Source: Limonium bicolor
Lineage: Eukaryota > Streptophyta > Magnoliopsida > Caryophyllales > Plumbaginaceae
Length of the DNA: 64,000 nt
Direction of reading: 5' to 3'
NCBI GenBank assembly: GCA_023374045.1
Contig: CM041778.1
Location: 100,752,839-100,816,838, forward strand
Made by a program: the position numbers and the translations under genes. Shown in pieces: positions 49,080 through 60,426 of the stretch (position 1 is the stretch's first letter; each line of letters begins with the position of its first letter). The notes beneath the pieces were generated by a model. The model had not been told where the DNA came from, made no database searches, and saw only the letters and a list, made by a program, of their open reading frames with translations.

Positions 49080-49575
49080 AATTGCATTAGCCCAATCCAA
49101 GCCCAACGCCCTTGGCCCACAAACCAAGTCCAACGCCCTCGGCCCACAAACCAAGTCCAATCCTTGGCCCAAAACAATCTCGGCCCAAACCCACACTTGG
49201 CCCAAAGTCCATGACCCAAACCCAATCTCGGCCCAAATACCCACACTTGGCCCAAAGTCCATGACCCAAACCCAATCTCGGCCCAAACCACACACGGCCC
49301 AAGCCCATGACCCAAACCCAATCTCGGCCCAAATACCCACACTTGGCCCAAAGTCCATGACCCAAACCCAATCTCGGCCCAAATGCCCACACTTGGCCCA
49401 AAGCCTATGACCCAAACCCAATCTCGGCCCAAAGCAAACCGGCCCAAACCACTCTCGGCCCAAATACCCACCCTTGGCCCAAAGCCCATGACCCAAACCC
49501 AATCTCGGCCCATCAACCCAACTCGGCCCATTAACCCAATCCGGCCCAAGTCCATAAATCCGGCCCAAATCCATA
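49080..49575. repeat. GGCCCAAA-rich minisatellite (~64-bp units)
   Basis: Units combining ACTTGGCCCAAAGTCCATGA and CCCAAACCCAATCTCGGCCC, about 4-6 times, with shorter variants before and after. Long frames on both strands (Pro/Gln-rich plus, Gly/Trp-rich minus) result from the repeat. Confidence 0.88.
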
Positions 49576-49604
49576 AACCTGACCCATTACCCAAGTCCAT
49601 AAAC

Positions 49605-49765
49605 CAAAGTTGGCCCAAGTCCACACAAGTCAAACCAAGCCCACACAAGTCAAAACAAGCCCAATCCCAAAGTTGGCCCAAGTCCACACAAGTCAAACCA
49701 AGCCCACACAAGTCAAAACAAGCCCAATCCCAAAGTTGGCCCAAGTCCACAAATGTCAAACCTTG
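49605..49765. repeat. 63-bp tandem repeat (AAGTTGGCCCAAGTCCACA)
   Basis: Two full units and a partial third of TTGGCCCAAGTCCACACAAG followed by two CAAGCCCACACAAGTCAAA-type segments. Confidence 0.85.
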
Positions 49766-50118
49766 ACCAAAAACGTTGACCTTGACCAAAAACATTGACC
49801 TTGACCAAAAAAATCGACCTTGACCAAAAAAAAAAAATTGACCTTGACTAACAACGTTGACCTTGACCAAAAACGTTGACCTTGACCAAAAACGTTGACC
49901 TGACCAAAACGTTGACCTTGACCAAAAACGACCTGACCAACAACGTTGACCTTGACCAAAATGTTGACCTTGACCAAAAACGTTGACCTTGACCCAAAAA
50001 CGTTGACCTTGACCCAAAAACGTTGACCTTGACCCAAAAATGTTGACCTTGACCCAAAAGCGTTGACCTTGACCCAAAAGCGCTGACCTTGACCAAAAAA
50101 CGTTGACCTTGACCCAAC
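49766..50118. repeat. ~20-bp tandem repeat (GTTGACCTTGACCAAAAAC)
   Basis: About 17 tandem copies with A-run length variation. TTGACC/TTGAC cores recur every ~20 bp. Confidence 0.9.
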
Positions 50119-50594
50119 TTTGACCCAACTCAAAATTCAATCTAGTTCAAGCCTGAACCTCAATCCAAACCGAACCTATTTCATCGAGCTAAATTCAACT
50201 CAAACTCAAATACATTTCATTCAATCCACACTCACTTGTAAATTCCTTTCAAAATCTCAAAACCCAAAAAGAATTTCAAAACCATCATTTTATTCAAGTC
50301 TCATCAAGTTTTCAAAGAAACCATTTTGTGGAATTTAAAAAGGAAAAACTCTTCTCACATCACAGAAAACTCTTCTCTATTGCAGAAAGTTCTTCTCACA
50401 TATACAAAAAGTTTTATCCTAAAAACATTTCTCAAAATCAGTGTTTCTTCGTCGAAAATTCCGAACAACTTTCAAAGTTTTCTAACTTAGTTTTCAAATC
50501 CAAATAAATTGTTTTCGGGGAGCAAGAAATGTCTAACCCCTTCAAAACATTTCCTCCATGGTTAGAACATCACTTGTCTTCCTTCCCAAAATAA

Positions 50595-50755
50595 AAATCC
50601 GAGGCGGGGCACTGGGGTTATAACCTTCCCTTGTCGCAGTCTGGATCTCTTTAGGCGAGGCATTAGGGTGACAAACCTCCCCTAATTGCAGTCTGGATTT
50701 TTACAAGGCGGGGTGCTAGGGAAGTACAACCTTCCTAGTTGCAGCCGGGATTTTA
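50595..50755. repeat. Three diverged ~60-bp repeats
   Basis: Each runs AGGCGGGG(or AGGCGAGG)CA, GGG, CCTTCC or CCTCCC, then TTG(C/T)(C)GCAGTCTGGAT; the third is the most diverged. Confidence 0.65.
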
Positions 50756-51309
50756 GAATCATCTAACTCCCTTCCGCTCGATTTCAATGTTTTCGGTTTT
50801 TAACGTTTTTAAACTCGGGAGTTAGAGACGTTATTAGGGTTTGACCGAGAGTATCCCATTCATGATACTTCTCTCTAAATCCTATTTTTCGACATAAATT
50901 CATTGCCCCATCTTTCGAGCCTCGGCACTTACATCAATTAAGTGTCGTGTTCGAGGGGGTACATAGGGTAATCCCTCGGGATTATCCGCCCTTTTACAAT
51001 AAAAATGATTTTTCGGTTTTAGAAAACTTTAAGAGAGACAATTCTGAATGAACCAATACAATCCTTCCCATAGGACCTCAAGTCACATAAACATTTCTCA
51101 ATCCGTCATTGAACAGACTCTAAGGACCTCCAATTCCCGAATGTTCCTAGACAATCTTAGCCACCTCGAACCTAAACACTTGTGAACCGAACATCCTCTC
51201 CCACACTCAATTATCTCGAAAACCTGAACCCTTCTTTAACACATTTGGTTTCACAAAAACGCCTCAAAAGGCTAACCACTTCGAAACTTGAACCACACAA
51301 ACCCGGAAA

Positions 51310-51432
51310 ACACCCTTCAACTCTACAAAATGACCAAAATACCCCTCAGCTCTAACCAAAACACCCCTCAGCTCTACAAAATGACCAAAATACCCCTCAG
51401 CTCTACAAAATGACCAAAATGCCCCTTTGCTC
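51310..51432. repeat. ~34-bp tandem repeat (CTCTACAAAATGACC)
   Basis: Four units of CTCTACAAAATGACCAAAAT followed by ACCCCTCAG, the second shortened. Confidence 0.8.
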
Positions 51433-51840
51433 CTCAAAACCTCTAGCATCCTTTTAAACTCGTGAAAGTCAGAGCAACCTCAAACCTCTCCACATTCCAA
51501 CCAATTTCACCGGCCAAAATTTCAAGACCAGCCTATTTCTCCAAACTCTTGGAAATCATCTGTTCTTCAGTCCACACTCAATCCTATCCTTTGGCTTTAA
51601 TTTGAATCTCTCTAATAAGGTTTTGAAAGAAGGCAATCCCGACAATTGGAGACCGAGGTTTCCTCGGGCACCAATCCAAAGTCGTGGTCGTTGCCACTAC
51701 TAAGGGGTGTAACCCAGTGCGAACCCAAAATAGAATCTCTGACATGACCAGATAAATCCTACCCATAGGCAATAATCTCAGAGTTAAATAACGGTTCTTA
51801 GAACCCTGTTCCTTTCCTTCCTAGTTCATTTAGGTCAAAC

Positions 51841-51854
51841 TTGGTGGCGACTCT
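51841..51854 (+). promoter_or_regulatory. Ogre/Tat-like primer-site region
   Basis: TTGGTGGCGACTCT, the phrase often found at the PBS of plant Tat/Ogre-type elements; the downstream half (usually CTGGGGA) is not conserved here. Confidence 0.3.
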
Positions 51855-52094
51855 AGTCAATTCCGCCTTATAGAGGCATAAGTCCGCGTGGAGCCTATCG
51901 AGAGCGGGTGTAGTGCTCACTAGCATCCCCCATAAGCTTTATGGGAAAGACGGACGATGTAGTAGGTATTTGAGGGATGCCAGAATAACGGGTTTTCACC
52001 CTCCACAGAATGGCATTTTTCAGGATCTCGGCTTTTTAGTCAGATCATATTTAGATAGACCCCCCCCCCTTATACCGAAAAATCACCCTCCACA

Positions 52095-52099
52095 GCTGG
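52095..52099 (+). repeat. Target-site duplication, right copy (GCTGG)
   Basis: Matches 46020-46024; CACTA-2 coding sequence resumes directly (CCTTCACAGCAG). Confidence 0.92.
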
Positions 52100-55000
52100 C
52101 CTTCACAGCAGACCGAAGAGGAGTCAGTTGTCCCACCAGAGGTGAAGAAGCAAAAGAAGAGAGGTGCAACACGTGGGCTGAAGGCTAACAAGGGCCCTCC
52201 TACAAATCGGTGGACTTCAATCAGTTCAACCAACCCCATGGAAATTGGAAGAATGACTTCACCGCTTACGGTAGCCATTTGGTGAAGTCATATTGCAATA
52301 TAAACCACAACTGGAAGCAAGTGCCTCAATCATTGAAGGATACTATGTTTCAGCGTCTTCAGGTAAATCTCTACATTATTACTATGATCTTTTGTGAAAT
52401 AATAGAACATTTATGTTTACTTTACTAACTGAATGATCATGTACGTAGTCTCGTTTCTCCGTGGATCCCGCACTTAAAAAGGATGTGCTATCAGCGATGT
52501 CGAAACAGTTCCGGGACCACAAGAATAAGTTGGCTGACAAGTACATCTACAAGATGCCTACTCCAGAAGATCCAGATGATCCAGATCATGGTGGAGACGG
52601 TGAGAGACCACCATGGGAGGTTTACGAGGGCATAACAGAAGAGCAATGGGTACAATTTGTTGAGAGGCGTCACACACCGGAGTTCCGGGTGCACTTTATT
52701 GTCATACATACATAAATTAATCTTAATTTCTTATGTTTTTTTGTGTTCAATTTCACTAAACATGATCCCATTAATTTATGCAGGCTCTCTGTGTGCAACA
52801 ACAAGCAAATGCTAAGAAGAATCTGTACCCTCACCACTTAGGTGGAAAAAGTATTGCTCAAAGGGTACCAGAATGGGAGCAAAAGGGATATCTGCCCACG
52901 GATGGCTCATTGGATGCCAGTGGCAGAAGAATGAAAGTGTGGGAGTTAAGCCACATTCCGAAGAACTCTACTCCCGAAAATCCTCAATACGATGAAGCCA
53001 CGAGAGCAGTTATTGCTCAAATGGTAAGTGATATCATTTCATTTTTTAGTCAAACTGTTCATTTCATTTGTATATGAACTTATGTTAAACTAATAACTGT
53101 ATTTGTGTGTTGTATTAGGGTGAATTAAGCTCTCAGCTCACCCAGGGCACCTGGACCTCACAGAGGAATGATGATCCTCTTACACGCGCTCTTGGTAAGA
53201 AGGATCATCCAGGTCGTGCCATTGGGTTTGGTGGGCACGTTGGTATCCGCCAGGCATTTGGCGTACCGGGTCCAGAAGTGCACAGGGAAAGTCGATTAGC
53301 TACGAGGAGCACCTGAGAGCGTTGGCTGAGATGGAGCAGAGGATTACTCAGAGCGTCGACGAGAGGATCGCTCACGCTATGTCAAGGCTTCAGCCACAGC
53401 AGCATGACAACCAAGAGGTTTCTCGACCACCAGTTGAGTCACCCATTCAGCAACAGAGTGCACCGGTAGTGAGAAGTAGTGTCCACTCGGCTGATCCGTT
53501 TCCCTATGTATCTATAAAGGTTAGACTAACATTTCAATTGAGTACATGACAATTAAGATTTTTCACTTGATCACTAATATCATCATAGAGGAATTCTCAA
53601 TTTTTATCTAAACAAGTTCCACATAACACTCAGGCACCCACTGAGTGCCATCTGTTTTTACAAATTGGAGTAGAAGAGGTCATGGTGGCATGGGGAAACT
53701 TTTCCCCTCTCTTCCAAGTGATATTGTGCACGGTGAACCACTCCGACATTACCATGCACGAGTGCTTCTGGACGAATTTTTGCAGAGCATGCTGACGTCG
53801 GTTTACTGGTGCCGATAAAACAAAGACCTACCTTGCGTTCCGCACAAACTGCGACAGTGCAGTGGCCTGTACGATTGGTCAGACTCCCTGGGCAGGTATT
53901 TACTCTTAACCCTTGCTAAAAACTATTGGTGTACCACCTTGCATCCATATACTTAATTAGACTAATATCATAGGATATGAGCCGACCGAAGACTGATAAG
54001 GGCAAAGGAAAAAGAATTGTGCGCCTGTGCAATCAAAGGCATCCACAAATTTCGTGCTTAGACCTGCTTTGGTGGAGAAAAGAATATTGGCCGGTCTGCC
54101 GACTAATATGCAGATTCTGCATTCATCCTTGTTGCTGCTACCACCTGATTGTGATTCCCTCACTGTGGAAGATCCCGAGCGGATATTTCACTTTATAGTT
54201 CAAGGAGAAGATATACATCGATTTGGGATGTATATGTCCGACTTCGAGGAGTGCTTCAAGAGGGATTGGTTGAATGTGTCGATTATCAAGTCAGCCGCCA
54301 TGTGAGTGACTTCTACCTTTTGTATTTTGAATTCATTGATTGGTGATGAATTAGATGTTTGAATAAAAAGTTAATGATCGACTAATGATATTGCCTCATA
54401 GGTGGGTGCATGATAAGGCGATCAATGTCTATGAAGATCACAGATTCGGATTCCTGTGTCCTGCTATGTGCAGTGAAGTCCAGATGACAAGTGATATGGA
54501 AGGCCTTATGCAGTATATGACAAATGCCCTCTTTGAATGTTCTAACAAGTCATTTATTATGCTGCCATATCATTCAGGGTATGATATTTGACTATTTCTC
54601 TTAGTATTATCTAAAACATATAGTTTGTGTTAGTTGCTTAATGATTACAACACATTGTGTAATTTGTGGACAGTCGACATTGGTCATTGATTGTGCTGGT
54701 GATGTTGAAGCACCCACGATCTTGCAATTTGACTCACTTGGTAAGGCTGCCAAGAGACCGAAGATCTCCACCGCAATACTGGGTAATTAGTTTGTTATCG
54801 TAAACAACAATTGTTATTACTTAACATTAACTGTTTCATAACTTGCTACTGATGCTTAAAAATATGTATTGCTGATGTATATAGTTCCATGAGAGCTGCA
54901 TTATCTCTCCAGAATAAAACAATGAAGCGTGACATCCCTTGGAACCTAGTCAAGGTACTCTATTAATTGATAAATTTGTGTTATAATGTTTAAACTTGTT

Positions 55001-55319
55001 TATAACTGTCAATATGTGCGTTTGTATAGTGTCCAGTGCAGCCTGGGGGTTCAGAATGTGGATACTATGTCATGAGATTCATGAGTGACATAGTAGGAGC
55101 GTCGAACCTTTTACCAGAGCACTCGTTAGACAAGGTAACATTCTTTGAAAGTTTCAGTTATGCTCTTTACATGTTGTTAGACTTGTACGTTTTAGATTAA
55201 TGTTCATTTTTTTCAAGGCTTACGAAGAAGTGTTCAAAGGTGGTCAGTATGATGATGCTCAAATTGTTGAGATGCTTGAGGAATGGTCGGAGTTCGTCTG
55301 CACAAGTTTAATGAATTGA

Positions 55320-55635
55320 TGATCATGAAGATGTTTTGTGAACTTATTATTGGAGTATGTAATTGTAAACTGTACACTTGTGGATGGTGTAATGGTAGAT
55401 TTGAATTGTAATGTTTTTTATTTGTAATGAAAGTGTGTAAATAAGTGTAATTGCATTGGTTTTGTTAACTCTCAAATTGTGGTGCGTCGTTGGTATTAAT
55501 TGGGAGCTTTTATAACTTTTAAAATGTGTGCTGGAGCTCCCTGTATGGATGAAGCTTTATTACAGGTCTCATTGAAACAAATGCGGTGAATATATATATA
55601 TATAGCTAGGATGGAAAAAAACAAAAAAAAATACC
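55320..55635 (+). other. CACTA-2 3' untranslated region
   Basis: Non-coding, AT-rich, collinear with 18973-19272 of CACTA-1; ends with a TATATATATATA run. Confidence 0.6.
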
Positions 55636-55995
55636 CCTATCTCGGCGGTTCTTAGAGCACAACCGCCGAGATAGACCCATGGGATTGACCAATGCTGAGT
55701 TTGACCATGAGTTTATCTCGGCGGTTCTTAGAGAACAACCGCCGAGATAGACTCATGGTCAAACTCAGCATCGGTCAATCCCATAGGTCTATCTCGGCGG
55801 TTGTGCTCTAAGAACCGCCGAGATAGACTCATGGTCAAACTCAGCATCGGTCAATCCCATGGGTCTATCTCGGCGGTTGTGCTCTAAGAACCGCCGAGAT
55901 AGGTACACCTATTTCGGTGGTGCTCATTTCGGCGGTTCACAACCGCCGAAATAGGCCCATTGGAACCGCCGAAATAGGCCTTTTTTCTACTAGTG
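55636..55995. repeat. CACTA-2 3' subterminal hairpin array
   Basis: Four TATCTCGGCGGTT/AACCGCCGAGATA hairpins with CTTAGAG(C/A)ACA-type loops, linked by GACTCATGGTCAAACTCAGC segments that are themselves inverted, then a TTTCGGCGGTT pair next to the terminus. Confidence 0.9.
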
Positions 55996-58690
55996 CTATG
56001 ACAACTTTGATAGCAGCCTTGATGTCTGAAACAATGTGAGCTTGATCCCAAGATTGGTTCGCCATAGCCCGTTTGCATCTTTCAATCCAAATGTGGTAGA
56101 CGACGCTAGCGACAACAACTTTCCTGACCAATTCTATCGGCCGTCTCCTTTTACAGTAGCGAGCAATCCACCCGGAGCAGCTTTGCAGAGAGTACCTGTT
56201 TGTGGGAGGCGTAGCCAGTCGTAGACGTTCCACCAAATCCTACGGGAGAACCTGCATTCAAAGAAAAGATGGTGGCTACTCTCTGGAGCATCCTCACAGA
56301 GCCAACATCGGTTAGCAAGGCAAATCCCCCAAGATTGGAGTTTGTCACAAGTTTTAAGCCTGCCTCTAAGAGTATCCCAGAGAATAAATTTAGCTTTAGG
56401 AGCTGACCAATTCCTCCAGCAGATGTCGTACCAGGTAAAGGAGTTGGTGTCATGGGGGGCGTCAATGTAGAACATGCTAACCCTGGGTGGGGAGGGGAGG
56501 TCAGCCATAGGGAGGAGGGAAGGCATCAGCAATGGAACCACATTGGGTGATCCACCAATCCCTAGCGTGGATGATGACTTTCCAGGCCCAGGGGTCATCT
56601 CCCTTTGTAGTAGCCGTCCAGAAGTTGCCTCTACCCAGGAACCGATATGGATCCACTGGATCCATAATCGTTCAGGGTCATTAGAGATGGAGGCAATAGT
56701 TTTGAGTAGGAAGCACATGTTCCATTTATGAATATCTTTCAGACCAAGACCCCCGTTCTTTTTGGTATTAGAGATGGTGCTCCAAGCAACAGCAGGGGTG
56801 GCATTAGGGTTAGTATCCCCAGTCCAAAGGAATGTTCGGAATCTCTTAATAATGAGGCGTGATGATGTTCTTAGGAATGGTGATACACGAGGCCCAAAAG
56901 CCCACAATGCCAAATAGAGTACTTTGGATGAGGGAGGAGACGGCCCGCAAACGAAAGGGATTTACCATGCCAGGAGGCAATAGCTTTGTTTATACTATCA
57001 ATCATGGGACTAAAGTCATAAGATTTGGGATTCCTGGCAGTGATTGGGATGCGAGATAACAGATTGGAAGGAGCCTATGTTAAAGCTAGAGGAAGGGACA
57101 ATCGTATCTACAGCAGAGAGGGCCAACTCCCGCAAGGAAAATATCAGATTTGAGGGGTTAAGTTTTAGACTTGAGGCATCTGAGAACAGATTTATTTTAC
57201 TGATCATGAGGGAGATAAAGGCCTGGTCTCCTTTACAGAAGAGCAGAACATCATCCGCGAAGAAGAGGTGGGTGAGGCGGAGGGGTTTACAGGATGGATG
57301 GTAGCGAAAAGTGGGGAGAGTGGTGGAGCTGGTCAAGGAGGCGGGAGAGCATATCCATAACCAACGCGAAAAGGTAAGGGGAGAGGGGGTCCCTTGTCTT
57401 AGCCCTCTTCGGCCAAGGAAGAAACCAGTAGCAGAGCCATGAGATTTATTGAGAAAGAGGTGGAAGTTATGCATTGCATGATCCAGCCAACAAAAAAACG
57501 GGGGAAAGTTCAAGAAGTAGAGGGCATCCTGAAGGAAGGCCCAGTCAACTGAGTCAAAGGCTTTGTTGATGTCCATCTTCATCATGCACCGAGGGGAGAC
57601 GTGGGCCCTCTGATAGTGCTTCATGAGATAGGAGCAAAGTTGGATATTGTCTGAGATTAACCGGCCTTTTATAAAGGCTCCTTGGCAGTTGATAACAAGG
57701 TGGGGGAGGGTGTCCTTAATCCTGTCTGCTAGGACTTGCTGATGATTTTGTAAAGAGTATTGCAGCAGGAGATGGGTCTGTAGTCCCCAGGGGAGGAAGC
57801 AGCCTCGGATTTGGGGATGAGTGAGATGAGGGTGGAGTTGATCTCCCTAAGAAGCCAACCGCTATGGAAGAAGCTTTTGATAGCCTGGCAGAGATCATCG
57901 CCAATGATGTCCGAGGCGGCTTTGAAGAACTTGGTCGTGAACCCATCTGGCATGAGGGCTTTGTCATCTCCAATGGACAGGAGGGGCCGTTTGATGTTTT
58001 TTGTTTCAACAAGGGGGTGATATGGGCCCAACTATCCTGGTCGAGGGTTCTGGTGTTATCAAGGTTAAGATCATGAAGGGCTTTCCGGGGGGTATCTCTA
58101 GTGCCTAGTCTCCCCTTGTTCTTGCAGAATGTCCCCTGTAAAGTGGTCAAGAAGGCAGGTTTTTAAGGCCTCAGGGACCCTTAGGACTTCCCCAAGATCA
58201 TTAGTAATTGAGGCAATGAAGTTTTTATTCTTTCTGGTCTTGATGGCTTATGAAGAAGGCCGTATTAGAGTCAGCGAATTTGAGCCACGCGAGACTTAGA
58301 GAGTTGCGAAGAAAGAGAAGCTCCTGGTGGTTTGGCTAAGGAGAGAGTGCTGAGGGGACTTTCTCCTTAGAGATAAGGGACAGGTTCTGGGGGTCTCGAT
58401 CTATCTTAGTTTGGATATCGCTGAGCTCATCCCTGATGTTTTGGGCCTTAGTACAGAGGGAGCCGTATTCTGATTTATGCAAAGCTGAGAGCCCTTTTTT
58501 AAGTGATGCAGCCGACTGACAAGCACGTCAGTAGGCAGGCTACCCATCACAAGGAAGGCCAGGCCTCTTGGACCAGGGCGCGAAACGAAGGGTCCTTTGT
58601 TCCAAAGATAAGAATGAAATTTATAAGGATTTTTTATAAGGGAAGGCTTGCGGGAGAGTGACAATCATCGGGCTGTGGTCCTAGATAGGG
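55996..58690 (-). pseudogene. L1-type LINE ORF2 remnant (EN-RT linker, RT, zf-RVT)
   Basis: Minus-strand order: linker with NPYKFHSYLWNKGPF (~58620); RT N-part with DGFTTKFFKAASDIIGDDLC, INSTLISLIPKSE and GDYRPISCCNTLYKIISK (57729-58031); RT palm with MKMDINKAFDSVDWAFLQ, RGLRQGTPSPL and LFFADDVLLFCKGD (57016-57624); then a zf-RVT tail with FILWDTLRGRLKTCDKLQSW, CWLCEDAPESSHHLFFECRF (56180-56450). This is the LINE reverse transcriptase used in target-primed insertion. Frameshifted, 5' truncated at a G15 run (endonuclease absent), and 3' truncated by the CACTA-2 end, so no poly(A) tail is seen. Confidence 0.9.
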
Positions 58691-58702
58691 GGGGGGGGGG
58701 GG
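58688..58702. repeat. G15 homopolymer at the LINE/array border
   Basis: Fifteen G between LINE sequence and array sequence (ATGTTAATATAAATACC). Run length is probably unreliable. Confidence 0.8.
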
Positions 58703-59105
58703 ATGTTAATATAAATACCATGACATGTAATCGAATATCATTCGTAACATAATAAGTTTCTATTGTGAATATAAATCGATGAAACATGAAATGTAAACGA
58801 GTATGTATTGTATCTTATTTTCTTTAATGTTGATATCTTTTGTGGAGGTAGGTAATCCTAATTAACCCCAAATATAATGTTTGTAATCAATAAAAAATTT
58901 ATCCTAATTAACCCCAATTATAATGTTTTTAATCAATGGATATTTTATAAATACCTTTCGAAGTGAACAAAATTCATTCGATTCGAAGCATTGTATCTAA
59001 TATGTGACATCTAATATCATGATATCATATGTGCAAGCACGAAGTAATCCAAATTTTCCTTTTGCGTAACTAAAATGTTTAGTGGCGATAATCAACAATA
59101 TCCAT

Positions 59106-60133
59106 AAATGTCATTATATTTTTGCCCAATTTATGAAATGCCTAAAAAATTGAAATTCACAAAATGTCCATATTTTTACTTTAAGTTCATGAAATATCAA
59201 TATAGTCATTGACTAAAAGAATAAAAATAAAATACTCCTATTAGTTAACAAAGTATTTTTAGAGCTCACAATATACCTCTAAGTGTTAACAAATTCATAA
59301 AAATTCACAAATAATCAATATATTAAAAAAATATATAGATTTCAAAAATATTTTAAAATTTGAAAAAATTAAATATCATAAAACATTGAAAAAAAGAAAA
59401 TGTTACTTAGATTTTTAAAAATTATTCAGACACATAATTAATATCAAATTTTTTGTTAATTTATATCAATTAAGTATCATAATTTATACCAATTAAATAT
59501 AATAATTTATATCATACATTTTAATTTTTTTTCTATCAATTTAAATTATTTATTTAAAATAAATTATTTTTATTTTTTTCACTTATTTTTTTGAAAAATT
59601 ATATTGAACAATTTATATTCTATTTTTTACATAACTTTATGGCATAAATATAAATTTTTAAAATATTTTTTCTAAATATTAGTTAAAAATATGCAGTATT
59701 TTATTTTGAATAATAATTTAAATTGGTAGAAAAAAGATAATATAAAAATATATGGTATTAATTAGTATAATTTGGTAGAAAAATTGGTATAAAATATGTG
59801 TTTTAAACTCCTTATTCTTTTTATGGTACTGAATACTTTTTTTAAAAAATAAGAAATATATACTTTTTTCAATATGTTATGATTTTTATTTTTATTTTCA
59901 AATTTTATAATATATTTATTTTTTTTTGATTTTTTTTTAAATTTTACACTTAGGGGTATATTGTGAACTTTAAAAGTAGTTTCTTTACTAGTAAGAATAT
60001 TTGTATCTCTTTTTTCCTTCTGGTCAATTACTATAATGGCATTTCATTGACTTTCGCAAAAATGTAGTGACATTTTGTGACTTTCTTTTTGGGTGCCATT
60101 TCATGAATTAACAAAAAATTATAGTGACGTCAT
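59106..60133. mobile_element. ~1.03-kb palindromic foldback element
   Basis: Left arm and right arm are reverse complements around a centre near 59616: 59266-59286 (TCACAATATACCTCTAAGTGT region) pairs with 59946-59966, and the outer 59108-59117 pairs with 60121-60133. Similarity continues, degraded, almost to the centre. No ORF. It sits inside an array unit. Could be a MULE-type or other hairpin MITE. Confidence 0.7.
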
Positions 60134-60426
60134 GAAATTTTCCTATTTTTATTTGCTATGTGTGAATTCTAATCTACTTCAAATTTAATGTAATCAAAAT
60201 GCTAGATAATAATATGGTTCATTGAAAATCATTTGGCTGTGCAAATTGAGGGTAATCCTAATCAACATCAAATATAGACTTACTCTTATTTAGTGAAAGT
60301 TAATATAAATACCATACAACTAATCAAATGACATTTGGAACGTATCTTCATTGTCGAAAGATGAAAGAAAAATGATTTTTGTGTGTGCAAATCTAGGGTA
60401 ATCCAAATTATCACCAAATATGATGT

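Larger units (their letters stand above)
46025..52094 (+). mobile_element. 6,070-bp LTR-type insertion (solo LTR or LARD/Tat-like derivative)
   Basis: Begins TGTAGACACC, ends CCCTCCACA, with 5'-TG...CA-3' and a perfect 5-bp duplication, as expected for an LTR retroelement. No gag or pol is found, and no second copy of the first bases exists inside, so it is either a very long solo LTR or a derivative that lost its coding part. TTGGTGGCGACTCT at 51841-51854 resembles the primer-site region of Ogre/Tat-type gypsy elements, which favours that lineage. Contents: two tRNA-like modules, a long unassigned stretch (46720-48900), and three kinds of tandem repeat. Confidence 0.75.
45888..55319 (+). pseudogene. 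CACTA-2 second gene: Transposase_24 region plus Ulp1/C48 protease, split by an insertion
   Basis: Exon map by GT-AG borders: 45888-46024 + 52100-52362 (one exon, interrupted), 52449-52688, 52784-53023, 53119-53519, 53634-53895, 53974-54301, 54402-54577, 54674-54782, 54885-54954, 55030-55134, 55218-55319 (TGA). Exons 1-4 carry the transposase-24 signature (DFNQFNQPHGNWKNDF, LPTDGSLDASGRRMKV, RALGKKDHPGRAIGFGGHVG); exon 4 ends in a coiled-coil-like EMEQRITQSVDERIAHAMSR. Exons 6-11 are the protease: His-Trp at 54678-54683, Cys at 55057-55059 in SECGYYVMRFMSDI. One base is missing between His and Asp compared with CACTA-1. With the 6-kb insertion, this copy is dead or expressed only through splicing. 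Confidence 0.8.
39366..55995 (+). mobile_element. CACTA-2: En/Spm-type DNA transposon with both termini
   Basis: 5' terminus CACTAGTACAAAAAACG (39366); the 3' terminus, read inward on the minus strand, is CACTAGTAGAAAAAAGG (55995). The ~28-bp inverted repeats differ at about four positions. Inside lie hairpin arrays, TNP2 (42481-45733) and the Transposase_24/Ulp1 gene (45888-55319), the latter split by a 6.07-kb insertion. Without that insertion the element is ~10.55 kb. Flank triplets are GTA and CTA, so the expected 3-bp duplication is not perfect. Genes are broken by many small indels, so it is probably non-autonomous now. Confidence 0.9.

Noticed and set aside
48907..50140. Large frames on both strands (Pro/Gln-rich plus; Gly/Trp/Val-rich minus)
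   Set aside because: Minisatellites with periods near multiples of three keep frames open; no start context or domain.
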